Notes under the pieces: model-generated
What the model saw: only the letters and a program-made list of their open reading frames with translations
What the model was told of the DNA's origin: nothing
Database searches by the model: none
In this document: positions 1-7,629 of the stretch, in pieces
Layout: each line of letters begins with the position of its first letter
Numbering within the stretch: the first letter of the stretch is position 1
Made by a program: the position numbers and the translations under genes
Assembly (NCBI RefSeq): GCF_002072185.1
Contig: NZ_MVIW01000018.1
Coordinates: forward strand, 1-44,557
DNA from: Actinomyces denticolens
Lineage (GTDB): Bacteria > Actinomycetota > Actinomycetes > Actinomycetales > Actinomycetaceae
Reading direction: 5' to 3'
Length of the DNA: 44,557 nucleotides

Positions 1-167
1 CGGGCCCCGCGGCCCCGAGCCCCTCGCCCGCGCCCACCGCCCCGCCGAGCGGCGGGGCGGGGAACGGGCCGCTGGCCAGCACCGGGTCCCCCGCGGCCGT
101 GACCGCGGCCGCCGCCGTGGCCATCGCGGCCACGGGAGGGGCGCTCATGCGCCGTCGCGGGGCATGA
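1..167 (+). CDS. Sortase-anchored surface protein, C-terminal fragment
   Basis: Only the last 54 codons are in the window (frame beginning at base 3, stop TGA 165-167). They read as a Pro/Ala/Ser-rich wall-spanning stretch, then LASTG, then a hydrophobic Ala/Val-rich segment of about 20 residues, then RRRGA at the C-terminus. This order (LPXTG-like motif, membrane segment, positive tail) is the cell-wall sorting signal of Gram-positive bacteria. A housekeeping sortase would be expected to cleave between Thr and Gly and link the protein to the wall. The motif is LAXTG, a variant common in GC-rich actinobacteria, rather than LPXTG. The functional domains lie upstream of the window, so the role is unknown. 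Confidence 0.75.
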   Translation, partial: GPAAPSPSPAPTAPPSGGAGNGPLASTGSPAAVTAAAAVAIAATGGALMRRRGA

Positions 168-190
168 GGGGCCCCGGGCCCGCACCCGCC

Positions 191-196
191 TAGGAT
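191..196 (+). promoter_or_regulatory. -10 hexamer TAGGAT, leaderless promoter of the LacI-type gene
   Basis: TAGGAT lies 6 nt before the ATG at 203, too close to leave room for a ribosome-binding site, so transcription should begin at or next to the start codon. Confidence 0.55.
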
Positions 197-202
197 GCGG
201 GC

Positions 203-1285
203 ATGAGCCAGTCGGACGATCACAGCCAGGGGCGCTGGCCGCGCCCCTGGAGACCGCCGACGCTCGCCGACGTCGCCCGGCGCGCGGGGGTCTCCAAGGC
301 CACCGCGTCCCGCGCCCTGGCTGCGGGCCGCACCACGGCCAGGCCCGCGGCCACCGGGAGTGTCCAGCGGATCGCGCGCAGCCTGGGCTACACCACTCGG
401 CGGGCGGATCTGCCGCGCCTGCTCGTCCTGTCCTCCGGGCTGGCGCGCACGGGGTACTGGGCAACCCTCTCCGGGGTCCTGGAGGCGGCTCAGGAGCACG
501 GCGCGGATCTGAGCATTCACGTCCTTTCCGCCTCCCCGGCCCGCCGCCGGGAGGCGCTCCTGCAGGCGCTGGGGACGCGATTGGACGCCGTCGTCGTCCT
601 GGAGTTCGACTCCCTGGGCCTGGCGGCGCTGCACGATCTGCCCGAGGGGCTGCCGCTGGCCGTCGCAGGGGGCTACCCCCATCCCGATGACGGCGGCCTC
701 AAGCGGGCCTGGACCGATGATCACGCGGGCGCGGTCATGGCCTGCGAGCACCTGCTCGGCCTGGGGCACACGCGCGTGGCCTATGTCGGCGTGCCCTCCG
801 CAGGGCACCCCGATCCCCGCCTGGCGGGATGGCGCGAGGTCATGGCCGGCGCCGGGCTCGAGGCGCCCGAACCCGTGGCGACGGGATGGGGCACGACGAC
901 CGGCGAGAGGGCCGCCGCGGCGCTGACCCGCAGCGGGGCGACAGCCGTGCTGTGCGGTAATGACGACCTGGCGATCGGCCTGCTCTCCGGCCTGGCGCGG
1001 GCCGGGGCGAGGATTCCCGACGACATCTCCGTGGTCGGCGTCGACGACCACCCGCATGCGAGCGCCACCACGCCCCCGCTGACCACCGTGCGCCTGGATT
1101 TCGCCCGGGTGGGCCAGGAGGCGGTCGCCCTGGCGCTGGGCACGAGGAGGGAGGAGCGGGTGGAAGTACCCGTCGAGCTCGTCGAGCGCGAGTCAGTGGG
1201 GCGCCCCCTCCCTGATCCAAACCGGTCGTTATCGCCATCGAGACCGGTTGAGAGACAGTGCGGGCTCGCCCGCCCCGCTCCCTGA
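203..1285 (+). CDS. LacI-family transcriptional regulator
   Basis: The 360-residue protein starts with a LacI helix-turn-helix (TLADVARRAGVSKATASRAL, residues about 20-40). A periplasmic-binding-protein-like effector domain follows, including the family stretches around DDLAIGLLSGLARAG and DDISVVGVDDHP and a T-T-V-R-L-D strand near the end. Such proteins repress or activate sugar-use genes and respond to a sugar or sugar phosphate. No sugar gene is in the window, so the target is unknown. The ATG at 203 is supported by a -10 hexamer 6 nt upstream (leaderless). The last 20 or so residues, after the usual family end (VELVERESVGRP), are encoded by a copy of the dispersed 22-nt repeat and are unlikely to be functional family sequence. 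Confidence 0.9.
   Translation: MSQSDDHSQGRWPRPWRPPTLADVARRAGVSKATASRALAAGRTTARPAATGSVQRIARSLGYTTRRADLPRLLVLSSGLARTGYWATLSGVLEAAQEHGADLSIHVLSASPARRREALLQALGTRLDAVVVLEFDSLGLAALHDLPEGLPLAVAGGYPHPDDGGLKRAWTDDHAGAVMACEHLLGLGHTRVAYVGVPSAGHPDPRLAGWREVMAGAGLEAPEPVATGWGTTTGERAAAALTRSGATAVLCGNDDLAIGLLSGLARAGARIPDDISVVGVDDHPHASATTPPLTTVRLDFARVGQEAVALALGTRREERVEVPVELVERESVGRPLPDPNRSLSPSRPVERQCGLARPAP
1218..1253 (+). repeat. Dispersed 22-nt repeat family, copy A (partial)
   Basis: One diverged unit (AAACCGGTCGTTATCGCCATC) followed by GAGACCGGTTGAGAG. It shares the ACCGGT core and the CGCCATCGAGACCGGT junction with copies at 6785, 7318, 9673 and 18195. It overlaps the 3' end of the LacI-type gene and sits between convergent genes. 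Confidence 0.7.
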
Positions 1286-1326
1286 AGCGCGCTCCGGCGC
1301 AAGCGGGGCCACGAGCCGCCCCGGCG

Positions 1327-1965
1327 TCAACCGGCCTCGGCGCGGTAGTAGCGCACGGCGATCTGCGTGCGGTTGCGCAGCCCCAGCTTGGCCAGGATCG
1401 AGCTGATGTGGTTGCGCACAGTGCCCACGCTCATGAACAACTGCGCCGCGATCTCCTCATTGTCCAGGGCCTCGGCCACGCCCCGCACCACCTCGAACTC
1501 CCGGTCCGTCAGCGGCGCGAAGGCCCGTGTGCGCACCTGCCGCCCGCGGTCGGCGTCGGCCCGCAGCACGGTGGTGCGCTCGAGCACCTGCCCCTCGAGG
1601 ACGCTCACCCCCGCCATGACACTGCGCAGTGCCGGGGCGATCTGCGCGATGTCCTGCTTGATGAGGTAGCCGCGCGCCCCCATCCTCAGGGCGCGGACGA
1701 TGTAGTCGTCGTCGGCGAAGGTGGTCAGGAAGATGATCCGCGCGCCCGGGTCCTGGGAGAGGATCTGCTCGGCCGCGGCGAGCCCGTCCATGCCGGGCAT
1801 GCGGATGTCCATGAGCAGCGCATCGGGCGACAGCTCGCGGTGGCGCTCAATCGCCTCGGCCCCACTGGAGCCGGTGCCGACCACCTCGATGTCGTCCTGC
1901 GCCCCGAGGATCGTCGCCAGGGACTGGGCGATGAGGGTGTCGTCGTCGACCACCAGGACTCTCAC
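1327..1965 (-). CDS. NarL/LuxR-type response regulator
   Basis: 212 residues. The N-terminal receiver domain has the acidic pocket (VVDDD near residue 5) and the phosphoacceptor Asp in LLMDIRMPGMDG. The C-terminal LuxR-type HTH runs from LTDREFEVV to LRNRTQIAVRYY. It pairs with the histidine kinase encoded immediately upstream; the two overlap by ATGA at 1962-1965, so they are translationally coupled. The pair is divergent from a three-gene ABC-2 exporter, which is its most likely target. That regulatory link is inferred from position. Confidence 0.93.
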   Translation of the reverse strand: MRVLVVDDDTLIAQSLATILGAQDDIEVVGTGSSGAEAIERHRELSPDALLMDIRMPGMDGLAAAEQILSQDPGARIIFLTTFADDDYIVRALRMGARGYLIKQDIAQIAPALRSVMAGVSVLEGQVLERTTVLRADADRGRQVRTRAFAPLTDREFEVVRGVAEALDNEEIAAQLFMSVGTVRNHISSILAKLGLRNRTQIAVRYYRAEAG

Positions 1966-3134
1966 GGCTCGTTCCTCCCGCTCTTCGCGATCGTCACCGT
2001 GACCGTGAACACCGGGCGCGGCTCCACGCGGAGCGTACCGCCCAGGGCCCGCACCCGCTCATCCATGGAGCGAATCCCCATCCCATCGCCGTCGGCCCCC
2101 GCGCCGATATCGAGGCGGGCCGGCGCCACGCCGTCGTTGCTCACGCTCACCCGCCAGAAGCCGGGGAAGTCGGCGACCGCCACGCGCGCGCTGCCCGCGC
2201 CGCCGTGGCGGGCGGCATTGGTGAGGGCCTCGCGCACGACGGCGACGATGTAGCGCGACACGGCCGCGGGTGGCGGTTCATCGACGTCGCAGTCGACGCC
2301 GACCCGCGGCACGGGGCTGGAGCCCGCCAGGGCGTGGAGGGCGACCGCGAGGTCGACGCCGTCGTCGGACAGGGCGTGGACGGAGGCGCGCATCGCGCTC
2401 AGCGACTCCTCCAGGCCCGAGCCGAGGCCGTCCAGGGCTCCGGCCATCGCGGCATCGCCCACGTGGACGGTTTGCAGGGCCCGCACCTGGAACAGGAGGC
2501 GCGTGAGCTGGTGCCCCACCGTGTCATGCATGTCGTGGGCGATGCGCGTGCGCTCGGCCAGGGTCGCGGCGCGCGCCCGGTGCTCCTGGGCCTCGACCAG
2601 CTCGGCGCGGGAGGCCCGCAGGGAGCGGAACCTGGCGCGCAGATCATCGTGGGCGGCGAGCAGGCGGGCGCGCTGCATCTGCTCGTCCGCGCTGCGCAGC
2701 GCCAGGACCGACGCCGCGCCGGCGAGGACGCCGGCCCAGGCGAGTGGTCGCCCATCCCAACGCAGGAGCGCTGCGGCCGCGAGGGCGGCGCCCGCGGCGG
2801 TGACGACGTCGGCGCCACTGAGGGCATCGCGACCGGGGCGGGCAGGGGTCGCGCTCCGGCCGTGGCCGGGGAAGTCCCCGAGGCGGAGGCGGCGCACGAC
2901 GTCGTACACGGCCAACGGCGCTCCCGGCAGTCCCAGCGGGGTGAGCGCGACGATCGCCAGGGCCGGCAGGGGCGCGAGGACGCCCCGGGCCCGCCCCTCC
3001 CAGGCGGAGGCGGCCGCGCTCATGGTGATGGCGATGAGCAGGCAGGAGACGGCCATGGGGCCGGGCGGACCGAGGCCGACGAGGAGGAGCAGCCCGCCGG
3101 CGAGCAGGACGGCCTTATCCGCCAGAACCTTCAC
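1962..3134 (-). CDS. Sensor histidine kinase (HisKA_3 type)
   Basis: About 390 residues. The N-terminal half is hydrophobic with several membrane segments. A dimerization/phosphoacceptor helix follows with the family motif RTRIAHDMHDTVGHQL, then a HATPase domain with an N box (VREALTNAARHG) and a G box (GMGIRSMDERVRALGG). It senses a membrane or envelope signal and phosphorylates the NarL-type partner whose gene overlaps its 3' end. The frame is open to a GTG at 3167, but GTG 3134 is preferred: the first eleven residues from 3167 (MGAGGLCDHRH) look unlike a protein start, and a weak -10-like GATCAT lies 6 nt before 3134. The start remains uncertain. Confidence 0.85.
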   Translation of the reverse strand: MKVLADKAVLLAGGLLLLVGLGPPGPMAVSCLLIAITMSAAASAWEGRARGVLAPLPALAIVALTPLGLPGAPLAVYDVVRRLRLGDFPGHGRSATPARPGRDALSGADVVTAAGAALAAAALLRWDGRPLAWAGVLAGAASVLALRSADEQMQRARLLAAHDDLRARFRSLRASRAELVEAQEHRARAATLAERTRIAHDMHDTVGHQLTRLLFQVRALQTVHVGDAAMAGALDGLGSGLEESLSAMRASVHALSDDGVDLAVALHALAGSSPVPRVGVDCDVDEPPPAAVSRYIVAVVREALTNAARHGGAGSARVAVADFPGFWRVSVSNDGVAPARLDIGAGADGDGMGIRSMDERVRALGGTLRVEPRPVFTVTVTIAKSGRNEP

Positions 3135-3347
3135 GTGCCGATGATCGCACAGGCCGCCAGCGCCCACCGCGCCCGCACGGGGCGCCCCGCGCGGGAATGG
3201 CGCTCGCGCGGGGGGCCTCGTGAGCGGGCGCCCCCCTGACAGAAGTCACCCCTGGGCCGGTGAGCCGGTGAGTTCAGGCACTGGCCGCGTCGCCGTGCTC
3301 CCGGGACCATGGAGTCATCGCATCCCCGTGCCCCTGGGAGAGGAACC

Positions 3348-4385
3348 ATGAACGCGACTCCACGCTCCGGCCCGTCCACCGCGTCGGCGGCGCCCGGCCC
3401 GCGGGGCGCCGCGCCGTCCGCCCCCGCCGTCGAGCTCAAGGGCCTCGTCAAGCGCTATGGCGACCTGACCGCCGTCGACGGGCTGTCCCTGCGCATCCCG
3501 CGAGGGCAGATCCTGGGGCTGCTGGGGCCCAACGGCTCCGGCAAGACCACCACCATCTCCTGCCTGCTCCAGCTGCTCACCTACGACCGCGGCGACGTGC
3601 GCGTGTTCGGCGAGCCGATGAGCGCCACCGCCTACGGCCTCAAGCGCCGCATCGGCCTCATCCCCCAGGAGGTCGCCGTCTTCGACGAGCTGACGGTGCG
3701 GGAGAACATCGACGCCTTCTGCGCCCTGTACGTCACCGATCGCGCCCACCGTCGCGGGCTGGTCGAGGAGGCCATCGCCTTCGTCGGCCTGGAGTCCTTC
3801 ACCGGGTTCCGCCCCAGGAGACTCTCCGGCGGGCTGCTGCGCCGACTCAACATCGCCTGCGGGATCGCCCACCATCCCGACCTCATCATCCTCGACGAGC
3901 CCACGGTCGCCGTCGACCCGCAGAGCCGTGAGGCCATCCTCCAGGGCATTCGCCGCCTCAACGCCGCCGGCGCCACGGTCATCTACACCTCCCACTACAT
4001 GGAGGAGGTCGAGGAGCTGTGCGACCGGATCGTCATCATGGACCACGGGCGCGAGGTCGCCTCCGGCACCGCCGACGAGCTCAAGGCCATGATCGGCACT
4101 GGCGAGAGGATCAGGGCGGAGGTCGTTGAGCCCTCCCCGCTGCCGGACGCCCTCCTCGAGTCCGTCCGCCGCCTGCCCTGCGTCCGCTCGGCCTCCACGG
4201 GCCCCGACGGCGCCCCCGCCACCGAGCTGACCATCGAGTGCCGCCCAGGCTCCCACAACCTCGCCGACGTCCTGGCGGCGCTGAGCGCCTCGGGCGCAGT
4301 CGTCGGGCGCGTGGTCTCGGAGCCCCCCACCCTCAACGAGGTCTTCCTGGAGATCACCGGCCGAGCACTGCGGGATGAGGCGTGA
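3348..4385 (+). CDS. ABC-2 exporter ATP-binding protein
   Basis: 345 residues. Walker A GPNGSGKTT, signature LSGGLLRRL, Walker B LIILDEPTVAVDP and an H-loop in YTSHYMEE are all present. The C-terminal extension of about 90 residues is typical of drug/lipid-type ABC-2 ATPases. The ATG at 3348 is chosen over 3309 because GAGAGGAACC precedes it as a ribosome-binding site. It is followed directly by two permease genes and is divergent from a two-component system. This architecture (kinase with HisKA_3, NarL-type regulator, one ATPase, two permeases) matches LnrJK/LnrLMN-type linearmycin-resistance modules of Bacillus. The substrate here is unknown. Confidence 0.92.
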   Translation: MNATPRSGPSTASAAPGPRGAAPSAPAVELKGLVKRYGDLTAVDGLSLRIPRGQILGLLGPNGSGKTTTISCLLQLLTYDRGDVRVFGEPMSATAYGLKRRIGLIPQEVAVFDELTVRENIDAFCALYVTDRAHRRGLVEEAIAFVGLESFTGFRPRRLSGGLLRRLNIACGIAHHPDLIILDEPTVAVDPQSREAILQGIRRLNAAGATVIYTSHYMEEVEELCDRIVIMDHGREVASGTADELKAMIGTGERIRAEVVEPSPLPDALLESVRRLPCVRSASTGPDGAPATELTIECRPGSHNLADVLAALSASGAVVGRVVSEPPTLNEVFLEITGRALRDEA

Positions 4386-4386
4386 C

Positions 4387-5574
4387 ATGAGCGCTGTCTT
4401 CACCCACCAGTTGCGCGTCCTGGTGCGCGAGAGGTCCATGCTCGTTTGGACACTCATGTTCCCCCTCGTTCTGGCCACTGTTTTCATGGCCATGTTCCAG
4501 GGGATCGATGACTCCGAGCTGACCCCCATGCCGCTCGGCGCGGTCACCGATCAGGCCTACGACGACGCTCCGGGGCTGAGTGGGCTCATGGAGGGCATCT
4601 CCGCCCCGGATGTCGAGACCCGCCTGGCCGTCCTCACCGAGTACCCCGATGAGGACACCGCCCGCACCGCCGCCGAGAACGGCGACATCCAGGGATACGT
4701 CCTCGTCAAGGACGGCGCTCCCACCCTGCAGCTGACCACCGGGGGCGCGGCCTCGGACACCTCGACGGCCCTGCGGTGGGCTCTGGACTCCTACGCCCGC
4801 TCCGCCGCCCTGGGGGAGTCCGTCTCAGCGCAGACCGCGGCCGACGCCGCCTCGCCCGAGGACGCCGGCGCCCGCATCGCCGGCGCGCAACGGATCCTCG
4901 ACCAGCTCGGATCAGGCCCTGAACTGATCAAGGAGACCCAGGTGACGCCCTCGTCCGGCACGTCGACCGCCCGCTACTACTTCGCCCTGCTGGCCTTCGC
5001 CGCCGCCTCGGGCATGAGCATGGCGATGGTCTCCGTCCAGTCCGTGGTGGCGGGCTCCTCCCCGACGGGCGCGCGCCGCACGCTGGCCGCCATCCCCCGT
5101 TGGAGGGTCCTGGCCGGTGTTCTGGCGGCCGCATGGGTCACGCTGACGGCATGCCTGGTGAGCGGCTTCCTCTACATGCGCGGCGTGTGCGGGGTGGGCT
5201 TCGGGATCCACTGGCCATGGGCCTTCCTGGCGGTGGCGGCATCCTCCCTGCTGTTCAGCACCGCCGGCGCGGTCCTGGGGACGGTGCCGCGTCTGAGCCC
5301 CGGGATCACCATGGCCCTGAGCTCCCTCCTGTCCCTGTTCACCGGCCTCTACGGCCAGCCCTCCCAGAGGCTGGCGGACTCGGTGGAGAGCTCGGTGCCG
5401 TGGCTGGCCCATCTCAACCCCCTGTGGCAGTCGGCCCGCGCCTATTACTCACTGCTCTACTACGACACCCTGTCCTCCTTCGCCACCGCGATCGGGGCCA
5501 TGGCCGCCATGACCGCGGCGCTCGCCGTCGTCGCCACGATCCGCATGAGGAGGATGAGCCATGCGCGCCTTTAA
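4387..5574 (+). CDS. ABC-2 type permease, first subunit
   Basis: About 395 residues with the ABC-2 layout: one membrane helix near the N-terminus (MLVWTLMFPLVLATVFMAMF), a soluble extracytoplasmic loop of roughly 170 residues, then five or six helices at the C-terminal end. It would form half of the membrane channel with the second permease. ATG 4387 is favoured because GAGG stands 6 nt before it; the in-frame ATG 4375 lacks a usable site and would overlap the ATPase gene. Its own 3' end overlaps the next permease by 14 nt. Confidence 0.85.
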   Translation: MSAVFTHQLRVLVRERSMLVWTLMFPLVLATVFMAMFQGIDDSELTPMPLGAVTDQAYDDAPGLSGLMEGISAPDVETRLAVLTEYPDEDTARTAAENGDIQGYVLVKDGAPTLQLTTGGAASDTSTALRWALDSYARSAALGESVSAQTAADAASPEDAGARIAGAQRILDQLGSGPELIKETQVTPSSGTSTARYYFALLAFAAASGMSMAMVSVQSVVAGSSPTGARRTLAAIPRWRVLAGVLAAAWVTLTACLVSGFLYMRGVCGVGFGIHWPWAFLAVAASSLLFSTAGAVLGTVPRLSPGITMALSSLLSLFTGLYGQPSQRLADSVESSVPWLAHLNPLWQSARAYYSLLYYDTLSSFATAIGAMAAMTAALAVVATIRMRRMSHARL

Positions 5575-6778
5575 AACGTCCCTGCGCATCGCCCGCGGGC
5601 ACTGGATCTACGCCCTCATCTTCTTGGTGGCGGTCAATATGCTCGGCCTGCTGACCGGTGTCGCCCAGGGCGGGCGGACCACCACCGAGTTGGCGCAGGC
5701 CGACGTCCCCCTGGCAGTGATCGACCGCGATGGCAGCCCGGTCTCGGCAGGGCTGACCGCCTTCATGGAGGCCAACGGCGAGGCCGTGGCGCTCGAGGAC
5801 TCGCGCCGCGCCATGCAGGATGCCCTCGCCCAGGACCGGGTCGAGCTGATCGCCATCATCCCCTCCGGCCTGGGCAACGGCGTGGAGAAGGCGGCCGAGC
5901 AGGCGCGAGGGGGCACGGCCCTGTCCGACGCCGAGGCCGCCGTCCCGCGCGTCGATATCGTCCTGGCCCCCTCTTCCTCCGAGGCGCCCCTGATGGCGGA
6001 GCAGGTGACCGCCTACGTGGAGCAGGCGCTGGCCTACCGGGCAACGACCGCGGGGAACGCCGAGCAGGCAGTCGCGGCCGCGACGACGTCGATGAGGGCG
6101 AGCGCTCCCGCGAGGGTGATCGCCGAGGAGGCGGCGCCCATGCCGACGGCATTCATGGTGTTCCTATCCATGGCCCTGTACTCCATCTTCGCCTTCACCA
6201 CGAATATCGCGAGCCTCATCATGCGGGTTCTGGGGCGCAGACCCCTGCGCGTGCGCATGAGCGCCTCCCCGGAGCCGGTCATGCGACGCAATATCGGGCT
6301 GTCAGCGGGGCTGGCGGTGATCGGGATCGTGGGATGGGCCGTCACCTACATCCTGGGAGTGGGGGCGCTGGGGCTGAGAACGCTGAGCACGGCGCTGCCC
6401 CTGCACGGGGTCGCCGCGACGGCCCTGCTGGCCTACGCCATGGTCGGGATCGCCGTCGGCTTCCTCATGGGGCAGCTGAGGATGAGCGAGAACGCGTCCA
6501 ACGCGGTGGCGAATATCGGAGGGCTCGTCTTCTCCTTCCTCGGCGGGGCCTGGCTGCCGCTGAGCTACATGCCCGACGCCGTCAAGCAGGTCTCCGCACT
6601 CACCCCCGCATACTGGGCCAACCAGCCCATCCGCGAGGCCTTCCAATCCTCCTCGACGTCGGCCGAGGCGCTCGCGCCACTGTACGGGGACATCGGCGTG
6701 TGCGCCCTGTTCGCCGTGGCGATCACCGCGGTCGGCATGGCGGTCGGCCGGGCGCGCCTGCGCTCAGCCGCCGCCTAA
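5561..6778 (+). CDS. ABC-2 type permease, second subunit
   Basis: 405 residues, again with one N-terminal membrane helix (IYALIFLVAVNMLGLLTG), an extracytoplasmic loop of about 170 residues, and a C-terminal cluster of helices from about residue 200. The ribosome-binding site AGGAGG lies inside the preceding gene, so translation of the two permeases should be coupled. Together with the ATPase they make a complete three-gene exporter. The loop sequence is not conserved enough to name the exported molecule; peptides, lipids and polyene-type antibiotics are all possible. Confidence 0.85.
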   Translation: MRAFKTSLRIARGHWIYALIFLVAVNMLGLLTGVAQGGRTTTELAQADVPLAVIDRDGSPVSAGLTAFMEANGEAVALEDSRRAMQDALAQDRVELIAIIPSGLGNGVEKAAEQARGGTALSDAEAAVPRVDIVLAPSSSEAPLMAEQVTAYVEQALAYRATTAGNAEQAVAAATTSMRASAPARVIAEEAAPMPTAFMVFLSMALYSIFAFTTNIASLIMRVLGRRPLRVRMSASPEPVMRRNIGLSAGLAVIGIVGWAVTYILGVGALGLRTLSTALPLHGVAATALLAYAMVGIAVGFLMGQLRMSENASNAVANIGGLVFSFLGGAWLPLSYMPDAVKQVSALTPAYWANQPIREAFQSSSTSAEALAPLYGDIGVCALFAVAITAVGMAVGRARLRSAAA

Positions 6779-6784
6779 CCCGCC

Positions 6785-6869
6785 GAGACCGGTCGAAGTG
6801 GTGATCGAAACCGGTCGAAAACGCCATCGAGACCGGTCGAAGTGGCGATCGAGACCGGTTCCGGGAACG
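6785..6869 (+). repeat. Dispersed 22-nt repeat family, copy B (three units plus tail)
   Basis: Three head-to-tail 22-nt units (6785-6806, 6807-6828, 6829-6850), each GA(G/A)ACCGGTCGAA plus a variable 6-mer plus ATC. The variable part alternates GTGGTG, AACGCC, GTGGCG. The tail is GAGACCGGTTCCGGGAACG. It begins 6 nt after the stop codon of the second permease. Confidence 0.85.
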
Positions 6870-7081
6870 ACCGGGGGCGCACTTGGGTCGCGATTTTGAT
6901 CATCCTGCTCATGATTGGTCTATTTTTCATCTATACAAATTCCCGTCAGAAGGGATTCAGCCCCGATCGCCCCGTGTCAACACATGCACCGCACGACGAA
7001 GCCCCCAACTACTGGACTGAAGAGCAGATGGGATCAGCCTCTCCAGCACCCATACCACCTGCGCAGCCGTGGTTCGGTTAG
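6842..7081 (+). CDS. Small predicted membrane protein, start inside repeat B (doubtful)
   Basis: 79 codons from GTG 6842. The first residues (about VAIETGSGN) come from the repeat, then one strong membrane helix (TWVAILIILLMIGLFFIY), then a polar tail rich in Pro/Ser. The stretch from about 6890 to 7080 has noticeably lower GC than its neighbours. No ribosome-binding site is evident for the GTG; an internal ATG at about 6913 is an alternative. It may be the relic of a longer gene cut by the repeat, a genuine orphan, or noise. I do not recognise a family. Confidence 0.4.
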   Translation: MAIETGSGNDRGRTWVAILIILLMIGLFFIYTNSRQKGFSPDRPVSTHAPHDEAPNYWTEEQMGSASPAPIPPAQPWFG

Positions 7082-7156
7082 GCCGTCGACCAGCTCAGCC
7101 CCACCTCCCACGATGACGTCAAGCACAGGCGCGGGAATCGCGGCGCGACCCTTAAT

Positions 7157-7285
7157 GGCGAGGTTTGAGGATTCCTTTTTCTGACACGCCGCCATGACTT
7201 GCGTTTGCCCAGGCCAGAGGCCAGCTCGTGGGGCTCGCGCCGCACTCGCCCCTTCCCGGAGCCCGAGCAATCCTCAAACCTCGCC
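7157..7285. repeat. Perfect 17-bp inverted repeat pair, 95 bp apart
   Basis: GGCGAGGTTTGAGGATT at 7157-7173 is the exact reverse complement of 7269-7285. The intervening bases hold no convincing gene. The rest of the gene-free interval 7082-7629 holds repeat copy C and the ribosome-binding site for the gene starting at 7630. The pair could be a fold in an RNA or the ends of a tiny non-autonomous element; no flanking target duplication was noticed. Confidence 0.6.
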
Positions 7286-7317
7286 ACTTCGCGCTCGCCC
7301 CCAGAACCCTCCTCGCC

Positions 7318-7405
7318 GAGACCGGTCGAAAACGCCATCGAAACCGGTCGAAGTGGCGATCGAGACCGGTTCCGGGAACGGCGGGGGCGCGGCGCCCGGG
7401 AGGCC
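7318..7405 (+). repeat. Dispersed 22-nt repeat family, copy C (two units plus 44-nt tail)
   Basis: Units 7318-7339 and 7340-7361 are followed by a 44-nt tail that begins GAGACCGGTTCCGGGAACGG and ends in a GC-rich GGCGCCCGGGAGGCC. The whole 88 nt differs from copy D (9673-9760) at a single position by eye, so the two were probably copied recently. Confidence 0.85.
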
Positions 7406-7629
7406 GGCCCGCCTCAGGCGCCCGTCGCCCTGGGAAGCGGGCAGGGCCCCACTCCCCACTGCGGCCGAGCCCAATCGGCCCGCCCACCGTCGGCCTCCAG
7501 GCCATAATCCGGAACCATGACCCCCTCCCCTCATGCGTCGCCACTGGCGATGGCCCGCCGCTCCGCCGATGATCCCGCCGATGTTCCCGTCGGTCGCTCC
7601 GTCCGCACCATGACCCCCGGAGGATGGTC

